Source: Serripes groenlandicus
Lineage: Eukaryota > Mollusca > Bivalvia > Cardiida > Cardiidae
NCBI GenBank assembly: GCA_031761405.1
Contig: JASEVX010000003.1
Coordinates: 141,182,700-141,246,699, forward strand
Direction of reading: 5' to 3'
DNA length: 64,000 bases
The notes under the pieces are model-generated. The model did not search any database and was not told the origin of the DNA. It saw only the letters and a program-made list of their open reading frames with translations. The position numbers were made by a program, and so were the translations under genes. Positions 61,201 through 62,939 of the stretch are shown piece by piece. Each line of letters starts with the position of its first letter. The first letter of the stretch is position 1.

Positions 61201-62414
61201 ACCCAAATCTTTTTCTCCTTTGTCGGCTTAGTTGGATAATTAGGTCCCAGACATTCTGGATGGTACATATTCTGACATTTATCACATTGGAGTAACTAAA
61301 ATAAGAATATTGATAAAGATAAGTACATAAAAGTCAACTGATAAACAATTAACATATTATTGATAGTCTTAAACCCTGGAAGCTATTCTGTCAACTTGAG
61401 TAGATTCTGAGCGGGTCGACAATACGATCAGAAATGCCAATTAGTACCTATTTTCAGTCACTGGATGAAAATTTGATGCGCCTAAAAATTGGACAATACT
61501 TTAATATAATTTTCAGATAAAGTTATTGGGTGAAAAGAAAAAATTATGAGTAGTCAGTTGCAGAGGCTTCAAAAAAATCACCTAGCAGTGTAGTTTTGAA
61601 CAGATGTAAACTGTGCCCTTGACCTATGACCAAGGATGAAAATAAATAAGCAATAAACATTTGTATGAACTATCCCGTCAAAGTGCTCACGACATTGAAC
61701 CTGTGAATGAAGTATAAATTAATTCTGTCAACAAATTAAAGTGCTGGAGCGATAACATCTTTGAGTACAGATAAATATTATAATCTCTTTATAATCACTG
61801 AGACCTTGACCTTTAACCAAGGCTGCAAAACACAAACCCATCCAAGCTCTCATGACACTGAAACTTTACAGGAAAAATTACATCCACAAATGAAAGTGCT
61901 AGAGCAATGACATTCGTAAAGATGCATGTAAACATGTGATAAGTTTCATAACAATTGGATACAAAATATAGTCACTCGAGCTATGATGTCCTTGTGACAC
62001 TAATATAGTCACTGTGACCTTGACATTTGATTGAAGTAAGGGAAACACATCCTGATACAAGAGGCGATGCTTGTGAACATGTGTAAGTTTCATAAAAATC
62101 AGATAAAAAAAGAAGTTGCAAGAGCGATGACAACGTTTGGACCCGTACATTCATACAGGCGCATCCCTATATCCCCTGACATTGACCCGAGGGGATAATA
62201 AGGATTCAAGACATCAAATGAAATCCTTTTCAGGAGCTCTGTGTTATATTAATGAAATGAGTGAATATGTACTTACATTGTTCTGTCTACCACATACTGA
62301 ACAGAACTGACATCTTGCACAGCACCAATCTGCATCATGACCTTTAACAGGCTGTTCAAACTCCTCCAAACAAAACTTATGGAATGGTTCACAGCATATG
62401 TTACAAAACACCAA
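16107..62414 (-). CDS. KMT2A: KMT2A/KMT2B (trithorax)-type histone H3K4 methyltransferase, C-terminal 3023 residues in 22 exons
   Basis: Catalytic subunit of a nuclear COMPASS-like complex, predicted to methylate histone H3 lysine 4 and maintain active transcription. Exons run from 62414 to the stop at 16107-16109. All introns are GT/AG and phases join without a break (9072 nt). Window residues, counting from the first visible codon: end of PHD1 about 1-37, PHD2 about 35-82, PHD3 about 85-177, bromodomain about 180-602 with a large insertion, DHTY motif in exon 8, extended PHD about 667-773, FYRN about 796-860, disordered giant exon to 2670, FYRC about 2671-2800, WDR5-type motif in exon 18, SET about 2870-3004, post-SET C-x-C-x4-C at 3011-3018. 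This order is diagnostic of KMT2A/B rather than KMT2C/D or SET1. Invertebrates usually have one such gene, so the name is by orthology to the KMT2A/B pair. The 5' part lies outside the window. The exon model was read by eye, so a small missed exon is possible. Confidence 0.95.
16311..16541. mobile_element. CCCTTTCCC-family MITE in last KMT2 intron, with a following fragment
   Basis: CCCTTTCCTTCATATAGACG ... GTATGAGGGAAAGGGTTAA with central GAAATTGCACAAAACGAGCA stem. A second right half follows at 16575-16635 (AAAGTCGTCCACAGCAGAT...GAGAAAGGATTA). Confidence 0.85.
16704..18291. mobile_element. nested repeats: ACCCCC...GGGGGT element broken by a GCTCTACTGG tandem-array element
   Basis: 16704-16855 is the left part of an element that begins AAACAGCACCTTGACCTA. 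16856-18020 is a separate element inserted into it, with inverted ends GCTCTACTGG / CCAGTAGAGC and hairpins GGCCCATGAGGGCC and GGCCTTTGGCC. Its core is four or more units of 160-161 bp (CAAGCTCTTTTATAGCAATT). 18040-18291 is a nearly complete ACCCCC...GGGGGT element ending in TTCAAGGGGGTATAA. Confidence 0.8.
18443..18510 (-). CDS. KMT2A: KMT2 exon 21 of window: SET domain
   Basis: 68 bp, phase 0 to 2, acceptor TTACAG, donor [26 protein letters not shown] followed by LKQ continues NHSCE of exon 20. Confidence 0.96.
18760..18862. mobile_element. CCCTTTCCC-family MITE core fragment
   Basis: Central hairpin only: GAAAACATTGTGGCAAAAGA ... TTTTTGTCACAATGTTTTC. Both TTAA ends are missing. Confidence 0.7.
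18880..19398. repeat. 51-bp minisatellite, about ten units
   Basis: Unit built of ACTTGTACAGTCTGTATTTA, GTCATAAACAGTAACAGGAG and GTTTCTGAAT, with small indels between units. Lies in the KMT2 intron between SET exons 20 and 21. Confidence 0.95.
19470..19560 (+). repeat. tRNA-like SINE fragment with MITE fragment
   Basis: CCGAGCCCCGGTAGCTCAAG and GTGAGTTCGAACCCCAGC (B-box-like), then a CCCTTTCCC-family remnant (TTTCTCCTTTTGCCACCGTG). A similar head occurs at 43753-43815. Confidence 0.6.
19633..19728 (-). CDS. KMT2A: KMT2 exon 20 of window: SET catalytic core
   Basis: 32 codons, phase 0 to 0, acceptor ATACAG, donor [26 protein letters not shown] then [12 protein letters not shown]. The NHSCEPN signature (Asn about residue 2962) spans this and the next exon and forms the cofactor pocket. 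Confidence 0.97.
19974..20204. mobile_element. TTAA-bounded hairpin MITE (CCCTTTCCC family)
   Basis: TTAACACTTTCCAACTTACA ... ATGAGGGAAAGGGTTAA, with internal GAGTTGAAAACATTGTGG hairpin. A further worn fragment follows to about 20300. Confidence 0.85.
20334..20640 (-). mobile_element. tRNA-derived SINE (CAACTGGCTGC family), minus orientation
   Basis: Read on the minus strand: A-box-like TGCTCAGTCGGTAGCTATG, B-box-like GTGAGTTTGAACCCTAGC, then GACAAAAGTCACTGACAAG, a CAGCCAGTTGCTTGG module and a tail ending in CAATCAATCAA. Related copies lie at 22975-23240, 38930-39130, 53150-53385 and 60500-60800. Confidence 0.8.
20683..21340. mobile_element. degenerate modular element
   Basis: Opens GAGGGCCAAGATGGGCCTGA ATCAATCACC, the GGGCC-palindrome end of the modular family. 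It then has two worn units (GTTTTTCTAAAATTCGGCCT / AGTGACCTAG). Confidence 0.6.
21341..21884. other. no gene seen
   Basis: AT-rich KMT2 intron sequence without a repeat family I recognise, apart from a T-run at 21801-21811. Confidence 0.55.
21885..22145. mobile_element. ACCCCC...GGGGT element
   Basis: Same family as 18040-18291: ATACCCCCTAAACAGCACCT ... CCTCTTGGTATAGAAGCTTC ... GGCCGGACAAAATATGGC ... CTTCGAATGGGGTATAA. Short inverted ends, no coding. Confidence 0.85.
22146..22589. other. no feature in intron upstream of SET exon
   Basis: Mixed intron sequence. Only the donor of exon 19 (ACTTAC before 22590) stands out. Confidence 0.5.
22590..22719 (-). CDS. KMT2A: KMT2 exon 19 of window: first part of SET domain
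   Basis: 130 bp, phase 2 to 0. Encodes [20 protein letters not shown] and [25 protein letters not shown] and EYAGEVIR belong to the S-adenosylmethionine-binding N-terminal SET segment. Confidence 0.96.
22975..23240 (-). mobile_element. SINE (CAACTGGCTGC family), minus orientation
   Basis: TTGATTGGGGTTTAACATCG ... GCAACTGGCTATCTTCCCAT ... GACTTTTTTCCATCATTAG. The tRNA-like head is worn. Confidence 0.7.
23366..23540. mobile_element. worn CCCTTTCCC-family MITE
   Basis: TTACCCTTTCCCACTTGAAG at the left, with CATCTGAAGCAGGCAAC. The right terminus is lost. Confidence 0.6.
23598..24440. mobile_element. two tandem-unit elements with hairpin ends (AAGAGC...GAGCTA and GGTGACA types)
   Basis: 23598-23750 has AACAAGAGCACCGCGTACGG at one end and AATAGCTCTTGTT...AGTCGAGCTAAAA at the other. 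23780-24440 holds three units of about 230 bp (TTTTGACAGAAAAGGGGCAA ... CAATCACACACATTGATATA) with GGAGTGCTCTCCGGAGCACG hairpin and (GACAGACG)n. Confidence 0.7.
24524..25405. mobile_element. GCTCTACTGG tandem-array element, second copy
   Basis: AAGAGGCCCATGAGGGCCTA ... GCTCTACTGG ... about five units of 160 bp ... GTTTACGGACGGACGCACG ... GGCCTTTGGCCAGTAGAGCT. Same family as 16856-18020, whole end to end. Confidence 0.85.
25878..26271. mobile_element. CCCTTTCCC-family MITE interrupted by a SINE
   Basis: TTAACCCTTTCCCTTATATA at 25878 and GGGGAAAGGGTTAA ending at 26271 belong to one MITE. Its left arm is split at 25939 by the SINE described separately. Confidence 0.9.
25940..26091 (-). mobile_element. 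SINE (family 2) nested in a MITE, with 13-bp target duplication
   Basis: GCTTTTTGAAAAC occurs at 25927-25939 and again at 26092-26104, exactly flanking the insert. The insert is related to 13775-14000 (ACAAGCTTTAAGCTTATATT, TAACCAGTACTCGTG, TGTGGAAAAAT). On the minus strand it begins near a B-box-like GTTTCGAGTCC, so it is probably 5'-truncated. Confidence 0.9.
26372..26607 (-). CDS. KMT2A: KMT2 exon 18 of window: WDR5-type motif and pre-SET linker
   Basis: 236 bp, phase 0 to 2, acceptor TTTCAG, donor [17 protein letters not shown] sits where COMPASS enzymes carry the arginine motif that binds WDR5, here with Ile before the Arg (Ile codon 26581-26583, Arg 26578-26580). [14 protein letters not shown] and [20 protein letters not shown] follow, the conserved stretch leading into SET. 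Confidence 0.94.
26818..26993. mobile_element. CCCTTTCCC-family MITE, diverged ends
   Basis: CCCTGTCCCACATACAGAAA ... GCACCTGCAGCAGATG ... TTTGCTGCAGGTTTGTTGAA ... GTGGGAAAAGGTTAA. Confidence 0.8.
27102..27235 (-). CDS. KMT2A: KMT2 exon 17 of window: end of FYRC
   Basis: 134 bp, phase 1 to 0, acceptor CAACAG, donor [26 protein letters not shown] and the following [11 protein letters not shown] match the FYRC end ([21 protein letters not shown] in the family). Confidence 0.94.
27262..27970. mobile_element. CCCTTTCCC-family MITE split by a GCCCCC...GGGGGC element
   Basis: Left half from TTAACCCTTTCCCACATACA (27263) to about 27350. Right half 27720-27848 (GAGTTGAAAACATTGTGATA ... GTGCGAAAGGATTA). 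Between them is an element with inverted ends ATGCCCCCC (27376) and GGGGGCATAA (27705-27714), internally CCTTGACTTTTGACCCGATG units. A further MITE fragment follows to 27970. Confidence 0.8.
28020..28395. mobile_element. SINE fragment and GGGCATTACTGAATAATT element
   Basis: 28020-28135 carries AGCCAGTACTAGGCTAGGGA, the reverse of the 7697-type SINE tail region. 28170-28395 matches 36495-36730 (GGGCATTACTGAATAATT, ATTGTTCCTAGGAACATGTG, TTCTTCGAAAAACAG). Confidence 0.7.
28396..28864. other. no gene; worn repeat-like intron DNA
   Basis: Contains CCATGACTTGGCACAATAAC / GTGACAAGTTTGAGAACG phrases suggestive of an old modular element. Nothing firmer. Confidence 0.5.
28865..28939 (-). CDS. KMT2A: KMT2 exon 16 of window: FYRC
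   Basis: 75 bp, phase 1 to 1, acceptor CTTCTAG, donor GTAAAG. Encodes [20 protein letters not shown] then LSYTG, aligned to AWKSLTDKVQEAR...LKQLSFAG in KMT2A. Too short to stand out as an open frame; found by following the family order. Confidence 0.93.
29140..29515. mobile_element. ACCCCC...GGGGGT element with a 27-base C run
   Basis: CACATCTCCTCATGGTAAAG / CTGCACATCTCCTCTTGGTA units, then GACTGACC, then an uninterrupted run of about 27 C (29461-29487), then TTTGTTTGTGGGGGTATAA. The C run is an expansion of the terminal CCCCC of this family. Confidence 0.85.
29619..29834 (-). CDS. KMT2A: KMT2 exon 15 of window: start of FYRC
   Basis: 216 bp, phase 1 to 1, acceptor TTTCAG, donor [26 protein letters not shown] is the FYRC opening. 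The upstream linker is acidic (VEEEIHD). Confidence 0.92.
30146..30353. mobile_element. TTAA-bounded hairpin MITE (CCCTTTCCC family)
   Basis: TTAACCCTTTCCCACCTGCA ... GTTGCCTGTTGCAGATTTCC ... GGGACAGGGTTAA. Confidence 0.85.
30498..30727. mobile_element. TTAA-bounded hairpin MITE (CCCTTTCCC family), 118 bp from the giant exon
   Basis: TTAACCCTTTCCCTCAAATA ... perfect stem AGAAATTGCAC / GTGCAATTTCT ... GTATGAGGGAAAGGGTTAA. Lies just inside the intron after exon 14. Confidence 0.9.
30845..36315 (-). CDS. KMT2A: KMT2 exon 14 of window: giant exon, end of FYRN plus long disordered region
   Basis: 5471 bp, phase 2 to 1, about 1824 residues without a stop. Opens with [19 protein letters not shown], the highly conserved end of FYRN. 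The remainder is mostly acidic/Ser-rich low-complexity sequence with basic patches. Within it are a C-x2-C-x12-H-x3-C knuckle (33756-33818), five exact-length 10-residue tandem repeats (32031-32180), a hydrophobic Leu/Asn/Pro/Met-rich segment near 31300-31560, and an AT-hook-like GRPRK (30876-30890) just before the donor GTAAGT. It corresponds to the large exon of vertebrate KMT2A. Long open frames on the other strand here are shadows. Confidence 0.95.
32031..32180 (-). repeat. 30-bp coding tandem repeat, five units, in the giant exon
   Basis: Units start exactly at 32031, 32061, 32091, 32121 and 32151, each with GGTATTCTNT or a variant. They encode 10-residue units such as [30 protein letters not shown] and [10 protein letters not shown], at about residues 2226-2275. 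The period is a multiple of three, so copy number can change without breaking the frame. Confidence 0.93.
36495..36730. mobile_element. GGGCATTACTGAATAATT element
   Basis: TTTTCTTAGTCGAAAAAAGG ... ATTGTTCCTAGGAACATGTG (with a CCTAGG-centred palindrome) ... TTTTTTTCTTCGAAAAACAG. Ends share TTCGAAAAA-type inverted sequence. Related to 28170-28395. Confidence 0.7.
37044..37122 (-). CDS. KMT2A: KMT2 exon 13 of window: FYRN core
   Basis: 79 bp, phase 1 to 2. Encodes [20 protein letters not shown] and PVDFV, the position of GSMTIDCLGILNDLSD...LFPIGY in the family. Acceptor TTTCCAG, donor GTAAGT. In KMT2 proteins FYRN pairs with FYRC after proteolytic cleavage. Confidence 0.9.
37231..38892. mobile_element. 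AGTCCCCTA...TAGGGGACT element with ten 156-bp units
   Basis: Left end ATAGTCCCCTACCGGTTTGC, right end CGCCGGTAGGGGACTAAT, an inverted terminal pair. The core repeats AAAATTAGGCAAGCAAGAGT ... ATATGCTCCGGACAAAAATC with starts at about 37261, 37417, 37566, 37722, 37878, 38034, 38190, 38346, 38502 and 38658 (nine intervals, eight of 156 bp, one of 149). (GACT)n precedes the right end. A MITE fragment (TTAACCCCTTTCCAACATGC) abuts at 37169. Confidence 0.93.
38930..39130 (-). mobile_element. SINE fragment (CAACTGGCTGC family), minus orientation
   Basis: GCAACTGGCTGCTTTTAAAC, GACTGTCAGCCCATTAGTAA, ACTCATGACCAATTGATTGA and the A-box-like complement GCTACCGTTGAGC near 39110. Confidence 0.75.
39131..39797. 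other. no gene seen
   Basis: KMT2 intron. A short MITE-like GGTGGGAAAGGGTTATTTCT appears at about 39321. Otherwise AT-rich and featureless. Confidence 0.5.
39798..40027. mobile_element. TTAA-bounded hairpin MITE, 72 bp from exon 12
   Basis: TTAACCCGTTCCCTCATATA ... GAAATTGCTCAAAACGAGCA central stem ... GTACGAGGGAAAGGGTTAA. Lies in the intron after exon 12. Confidence 0.9.
40100..40220 (-). CDS. KMT2A: KMT2 exon 12 of window: start of FYRN
   Basis: 121 bp, phase 0 to 1, acceptor TTTCAG, donor GTGAGT. Encodes [14 protein letters not shown] and [12 protein letters not shown], matching the FEVFRRVFVD...MMIGS region that leads into FYRN in KMT2A. Confidence 0.92.
40356..40525. mobile_element. 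TTAA-bounded MITE (CCCTTTCCC family), internally deleted
   Basis: TTAACCCTTTCCCTCATATC ... GCGTCTGCTGCAGATTTGTT ... GAGGGAAAGGGTTAA. Shorter than typical, with the central hairpin removed. Confidence 0.85.
40546..41650 (-). mobile_element. modular tandem-array element, CTCACC/AGGTGAGC type, minus orientation
   Basis: Starts AGGACCATGATGGTCCTATA / TCGCTCACCTGATTTAAT and ends GATCACAAAAGCTCACCTTG / CACTTCGTGCTTAGGCGAGC. Core: units of about 166 bp (AAACAAGCTCCGCCCCCTGG ... CAGTACTTTTGGACAAGAAG) starting near 40741, 40908, 41074 and 41241. A distinct end module (TGATGCCGCAGCAACCAAAG) and (ACG)n follow. Whole copy. Confidence 0.88.
41938..42174. mobile_element. TTAA-bounded hairpin MITE (CCCTTTCCC family)
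   Basis: TTAACTCTTTCCGACATACA ... GCTCATTTTGAGCAATTTCC ... ATAAGGGAAAGGGTTAA. In the intron after exon 11. Confidence 0.85.
42317..42475 (-). CDS. KMT2A: KMT2 exon 11 of window: extended PHD, PHD part
   Basis: 53 codons, phase 0 to 0, acceptor TTCCAG, donor GTGAGT. Cys/His ligands in [25 protein letters not shown] and VFCKYH complete the extended PHD. The intron before it (42476-47490) holds several large repeat elements. Confidence 0.95.
42680..42915 (-). mobile_element. SINE-like repeat (GGGGATCGAACC head), minus orientation
   Basis: TTGATTGCTTGGTGTTTTAC ... ATGGGCGCCAAGACAAGCAG ... GGCTGGGGATCGAACCAGCA. On the minus strand the last reads TGGTTCGATCCCC, a B-box. A related copy lies at 59420-59585. 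Confidence 0.7.
42958..44119. mobile_element. 1.16-kb element with long terminal inverted repeats and TAA target duplication
   Basis: Left end (T)AAGGGCTTTTCCAGAAAAAA, AAGTCTGGGGGG. Right end CCCCCCCAAGACATTTTTTT, CTGGAACAGCCCTAA: the inverted complement with few changes. If the repeats start at GGGCT, the flanks give a TAA duplication. Sub-terminal CCACCTAGAGAATTT repeats lie inside both ends. The interior has been filled by SINE copies (about 43290-43480 and 43740-43900, plus orientation). No transposase. Confidence 0.75.
43740..43900 (+). mobile_element. tRNA-derived SINE fragment nested in the 42958-44119 element
   Basis: GCCGAGCCCCAGAAGCTCAG (A-box side) and GTGAGTTCGAATCCAGACTT (B-box), then TTTCCGACGTTTGACAAAAG and GCAGTCACTTGCTGGG. 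Confidence 0.75.
44473..45716 (-). mobile_element. modular tandem-array element, minus orientation
   Basis: AACAAGAGGGCCATGATGGC CCTATATCGCTCACC ... six or so units of about 166 bp ... GATCACAAAAGCTCACCTTG CACTTCGTGCTTAGGTGAGC. Closely similar to 40546-41650. It is inserted within an AAGAGCACTGCG... element whose ends are at 44425 and about 46980. Confidence 0.88.
45731..47005 (-). mobile_element. modular element (45731-46896) and end of an outer AAGAGC...GAGCTA element
   Basis: CAAGAGGGCCAAGATGACCC TAAATCGATCACC ... units with AATCAATATGGCTTGAACAA and TTTCTGATGCCGCAGCAACC ... GATCAGAATAGCTCACCTTG. 46890-47005 closes an outer element (TTAACCGGACGACCATGCCA GGGTCATGACAATAGCTC). Confidence 0.75.
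47160..47465. repeat. worn CCCTTTCCC-family MITE fragments
   Basis: GTTGAAAACTTTGTAGTAAA near 47169 and AACATTGTGGTAAAAGAAGA near 47394, ending GGGAACTGGTTAA, 30 bp from exon 10. Confidence 0.6.
47491..47628 (-). CDS. KMT2A: KMT2 exon 10 of window: extended PHD, pre-PHD part
   Basis: 46 codons, phase 0 to 0, acceptor TTAAAG, donor [26 protein letters not shown] followed by [11 protein letters not shown] is almost the family consensus for the pre-PHD half of the extended PHD. Confidence 0.95.
47925..48256. mobile_element. CCCTTTCCC-family MITE right half and a second near-complete copy
   Basis: 47925-47981: TCTGCTGCAGATGTG ... GGAAAAGGGTTAA. 48052-48256: TTAATATGCCCTTTCCCATA ... CATGTGGAAAAAGGGTTAA. 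Confidence 0.75.
48261..49690 (-). mobile_element. modular tandem-array element, minus orientation
   Basis: CAAGAGGGCCATGATGGCCC TGGAATCGCTCACC at one end, CACAATAACTCACCCTGAGC ACTTCGTGCACAGGTGAGC at the other. Units of about 180 bp contain AATCAACATGGCTTGAAGGA, GGAACATTTCTACAAAATTA and CACTTTTGGAGGAGAAGATT. A GTTGCCATGGAAACCAGAAT module occurs twice. C run at about 49323-49339. Confidence 0.88.
49704..49795 (-). CDS. KMT2A: KMT2 exon 9 of window: start of extended PHD
   Basis: 92 bp, phase 1 to 0, donor GTAAGA. Begins with an acidic stretch ([16 protein letters not shown]), then [15 protein letters not shown], the first zinc-binding Cys pair of the extended PHD domain. Joins DAGRLLY of the next exon. 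Confidence 0.92.
49993..51272 (-). mobile_element. modular tandem-array element, minus orientation, sister of the previous one
   Basis: Same ends and unit as 48261-49690, seven or so units, ending with (GACGCACGACGGAC)n and CAATAACTCACCTTGAGCAA AGCTCAGGTGAGC. Only exon 9 and about 200 bp lie between the two. Confidence 0.88.
51285..52350. mobile_element. AAGAGCTGTC...AGTCGAGCTA tandem-unit element
   Basis: Starts AACAAGAGCTGTCAGAGGAC AGCGCGC and ends GACGCCAGGGTGAGTAGAAT AGCTCTC ... TCGAGCTAAAA. Five or so units (AGTTATCTAACTTGATAATC, TACATAGGTGTGATGGTTGG, CAAGTAGTTGCTAAGATATG). Confidence 0.8.
52351..53149. other. no gene seen
   Basis: KMT2 intron. From about 52955 there are CCTTGACCTT(C/T) phrases typical of modular-element units (GGTGACCTTGACCTTCCATG, ATATGACCTTGACCTTTGAG), probably an old fragment. 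The rest is featureless. Confidence 0.5.
53150..53385 (-). mobile_element. SINE (CAACTGGCTGC family), minus orientation, close to exon 8
   Basis: GCCGGTTCACTTACCCGCGT ... GCAACTTGTTACCGTCCCAC ... ACAATGACTTTTGTCAATCG ... complement of a tRNA-like A-box (CCAACCAAGCTATCATGG). Ends about 20 bp from the exon donor. Confidence 0.75.
53405..53547 (-). CDS. KMT2A: KMT2 exon 8 of window: linker with DHxY host-cell-factor motif
   Basis: 143 bp, phase 2 to 1, acceptor TTACAG, donor GTAAGT. Encodes [18 protein letters not shown] and a basic/proline-rich linker. DHTY (53499-53510) lies where KMT2A has its DHNY motif that binds HCF-1, and the flanking AQW is also kept. Confidence 0.92.
53690..54098. mobile_element. 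AACCAGGTTTTCT...GAAAACCTGGTT element
   Basis: Terminal inverted pair AACCAGGTTTTCT (about 53691) and GGAAAACCTGGTT (about 54083), two units of CACTGTGACCTTGA(C/A)CTTGAATCTA, and a GCCCGCCCAACCGCCCGCC run near the right end. Confidence 0.8.
54242..54315 (-). CDS. KMT2A: KMT2 exon 7 of window: end of bromodomain
   Basis: 74 bp, phase 0 to 2. Acceptor TTTTCAG, donor GTAAGT. Encodes [18 protein letters not shown], matching the conserved QMERVFPWFSVKKSRFW stretch that ends the KMT2A bromodomain. Confidence 0.93.
54565..54712 (-). mobile_element. tRNA-derived SINE (7697-type), minus orientation, partial
   Basis: Complement of the family at 7697 and 9000: AACCAGTACTAGGCTTGGGC, GGGGATCGAACCTGGGG (B-box complement) and CGCTAACCACTCGATCAC (A-box complement). 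Confidence 0.85.
54800..55527 (-). mobile_element. modular element, minus orientation, diverged
   Basis: CAAGAGGGCCAAGATGGTCC TAAATCACTCACC ... GTTGCCATGGCAACCAGAGT ... TTCACCATGAGCATTTGTGC TCAGTCAGGTGAGC. Confidence 0.8.
55595..55832. mobile_element. short GTCCCC...GGGGGAC element ending 5 bp from exon 6
   Basis: GGTCCCCCGCCAGGGTCAAG at the left, GACTGACGGACTGACGG run, then AATAGTCCCCACGCTTTCGC TAAGCGGGGGAC. Its right edge (about 55832) nearly touches the donor of exon 6. Confidence 0.7.
55838..55951 (-). CDS. KMT2A: KMT2 exon 6 of window: bromodomain helices
   Basis: 38 codons, phase 0 to 0. Acceptor TTGCAG, donor [24 protein letters not shown] continues FYKSV of the previous exon, and SARQVFVK leads to QMEKIFPWF of the next. 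The canonical acetyl-lysine-binding Asn of typical bromodomains is not evident. I recall the same for vertebrate KMT2A. Confidence 0.92.
56125..57000 (-). mobile_element. modular-element fragments with an (AT)n run
   Basis: CAAGTGGACCATGATGGTCC TAAATCACTCACCTGAT at 56130, a second start AAAGGGCCATTCATGATGGC at about 56379, mixed units, and (AT)n at 56653-56682. The AGGTGAGC end is missing. Confidence 0.7.
57031..57999 (-). CDS. KMT2A: KMT2 exon 5 of window: 323-codon exon inserted in the bromodomain
   Basis: 969 bp, phase 0 to 0, acceptor TTAACAG, donor GTAAGT. Only the last 22 codons (57031-57096, ending [17 protein letters not shown]) resemble the KMT2A/B bromodomain, where the family has a DLEGVKRKMDQGNYTSV-like stretch. 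The other roughly 301 codons are Ser/Thr/Asp/Val-rich, low in hydrophobic clusters and probably disordered. The human protein has only a short linker at this place. The frame stays open for the whole exon, supporting coding. Confidence 0.88.
58089..58315. mobile_element. TTAA-bounded hairpin MITE (CCCTTTCCC family)
   Basis: TTAACCCTTTCCCACATACA ... GCTCGTTTTGAGCAATCTCT ... ATGAGGGAAAGGGTTAA, 90 bp upstream of the 323-codon exon 5. Confidence 0.9.
58578..58800. mobile_element. CCCTTTCCC-family MITE
   Basis: TTAACCCTTTCCTACACACG ... perfect stem GGAGAAATTGCTC / GAGCAATTTCTCC ... GAGAAAGGGTAAA. Confidence 0.85.
59085..59269 (-). CDS. KMT2A: KMT2 exon 4 of window: end of PHD3 and first bromodomain helix
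   Basis: 185 bp, phase 1 to 0. The split codon makes Asp, giving LTDEMYEIL as in the family. CQRC closes PHD3. The following [19 protein letters not shown] matches the helix Z position of the KMT2A/B bromodomain. Donor GTGAGT follows KREI. Confidence 0.92.
59405..59585 (-). mobile_element. SINE-like repeat related to 42680-42915
   Basis: GTAAGTTACCAGTACTTCTG ... CATGAGCGCCAAGGAGGTAA ... GTCTTTGGTATGACTTGGTT GGGGAT. The B-box is damaged. Confidence 0.7.
59709..59943 (-). CDS. KMT2A: KMT2 exon 3 of window: PHD3
   Basis: 235 bp, phase 0 to 1. Begins [12 protein letters not shown] after a TTGCAG acceptor and ends at ACA-G before GTTAGT. In KMT2A the third PHD finger reads H3K4me3 through a cage of Tyr, Tyr, Met and Trp. 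Here the equivalent positions are Tyr in CYSDDD, Trp in DDWESKM, Met in SKMIQC and Trp in CESWVHS. The cage is therefore kept, with one Tyr replaced by Trp. Confidence 0.93.
60040..60800 (-). mobile_element. two or three SINE copies (CAACTGGCTGC family), minus orientation
   Basis: Fragments at about 60040-60140 and 60185-60350, and a longer copy at about 60500-60800 (GGCAACTGCTTACCTTCCAC ... GTGACATTTGTCATACATTTG ... GGTTCAAACACACGACCCCC as complement of the B-box). Confidence 0.75.
60920..61114. mobile_element. worn CCCTTTCCC-family MITE
   Basis: CTCCAGCAGATGTCTTTGAA ... GAGTTGAAAACATTGTGGCA ... GTTGGTGGAAAAGGGTTAA, 90 bp from exon 2. Confidence 0.7.
61203..61295 (-). CDS. KMT2A: KMT2 exon 2 of window: PHD2
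   Basis: 31 codons, phase 0 to 0, acceptor TTTTAG, donor GTAAAC. It encodes the central part of PHD2 ([20 protein letters not shown]), a stretch very close to the KMT2A/B family sequence. It ends at a Trp codon and joins directly to ICTKC in the next exon. Confidence 0.93.
61600..62205. mobile_element. ATCCCC...GGGGAT element with CCTTGACC units
   Basis: CCTTGACCTATGACCAAGG, ACCTTGACCTTTAACCAAGG and ACCTTGACATTTGATTGAAG units, each followed by a TGCTAGAGCAATGAC-like stretch. Right end TATATCCCCTGACATTGACC CGAGGGGATAATAA. Confidence 0.65.
62277..62414 (-). CDS. KMT2A: KMT2 exon 1 of window: end of PHD1 and start of PHD2
   Basis: 46 codons, phase 0 at both ends. Acceptor is TTTTTACAG, donor GTAAGT. 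The translation has the Cys-rich pattern [12 protein letters not shown], then [14 protein letters not shown], which is the PHD1 to PHD2 hinge of KMT2A/B proteins. The first Cys pair of PHD1 must be in an exon beyond 64000. Nothing between 62415 and 64000 resembles that exon. Confidence 0.93.
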
Positions 62415-62448
62415 CTGTAAAAACATTACATACAGTGATTATATTTAA

Positions 62449-62690
62449 TTAACCCTTTCCCACATACAGACACTTTCTGACACCTTTGCAGCATACAACT
62501 TTTGAAACATTGAAGTAAAAGGAGACAAAGCTCATCATGAGTAATCTCCCCTATTTCCACAATGTTTTCAACCCTACTAAAAAATCATCCTTTCATTGAT
62601 AAGATATTTTTCCTACTTTTACCTAGATATTTTCAAAGTCGTCCGCTGCATATTTCATATATACAACATATGTGGGAAAGTATACTAGTT
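62449..62690. mobile_element. CCCTTTCCC-family MITE, 34 bp upstream of exon 1 of the window
   Basis: TTAACCCTTTCCCACATACA GACACTTTCTGACACC ... AAAGTCGTCCGCTGCATA ... ATGTGGGAAAGTATA. The right TTAA is lost. Confidence 0.85.
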
Positions 62691-62939
62691 GGCTTTTGTG
62701 AACAGTATAGACCCAGATCCATACTGTTTACATATTACTTACAAAAGCTTGCTAGAAACTTCTCTCAACTTGTGCAGATTTTGATAAGATGGAGATGTTC
62801 AGGCTGATCTGAACCTGCACTGTTCAGAAATGCCAAAGTGTACCTTTTCCAACGGACAGGCTCATTCCATGCCAAGTCCATAAGCAAAATTTGCTGATGA
62901 TGATATCATGCTAAACAGAAACACTGAAAACTAGAAATA

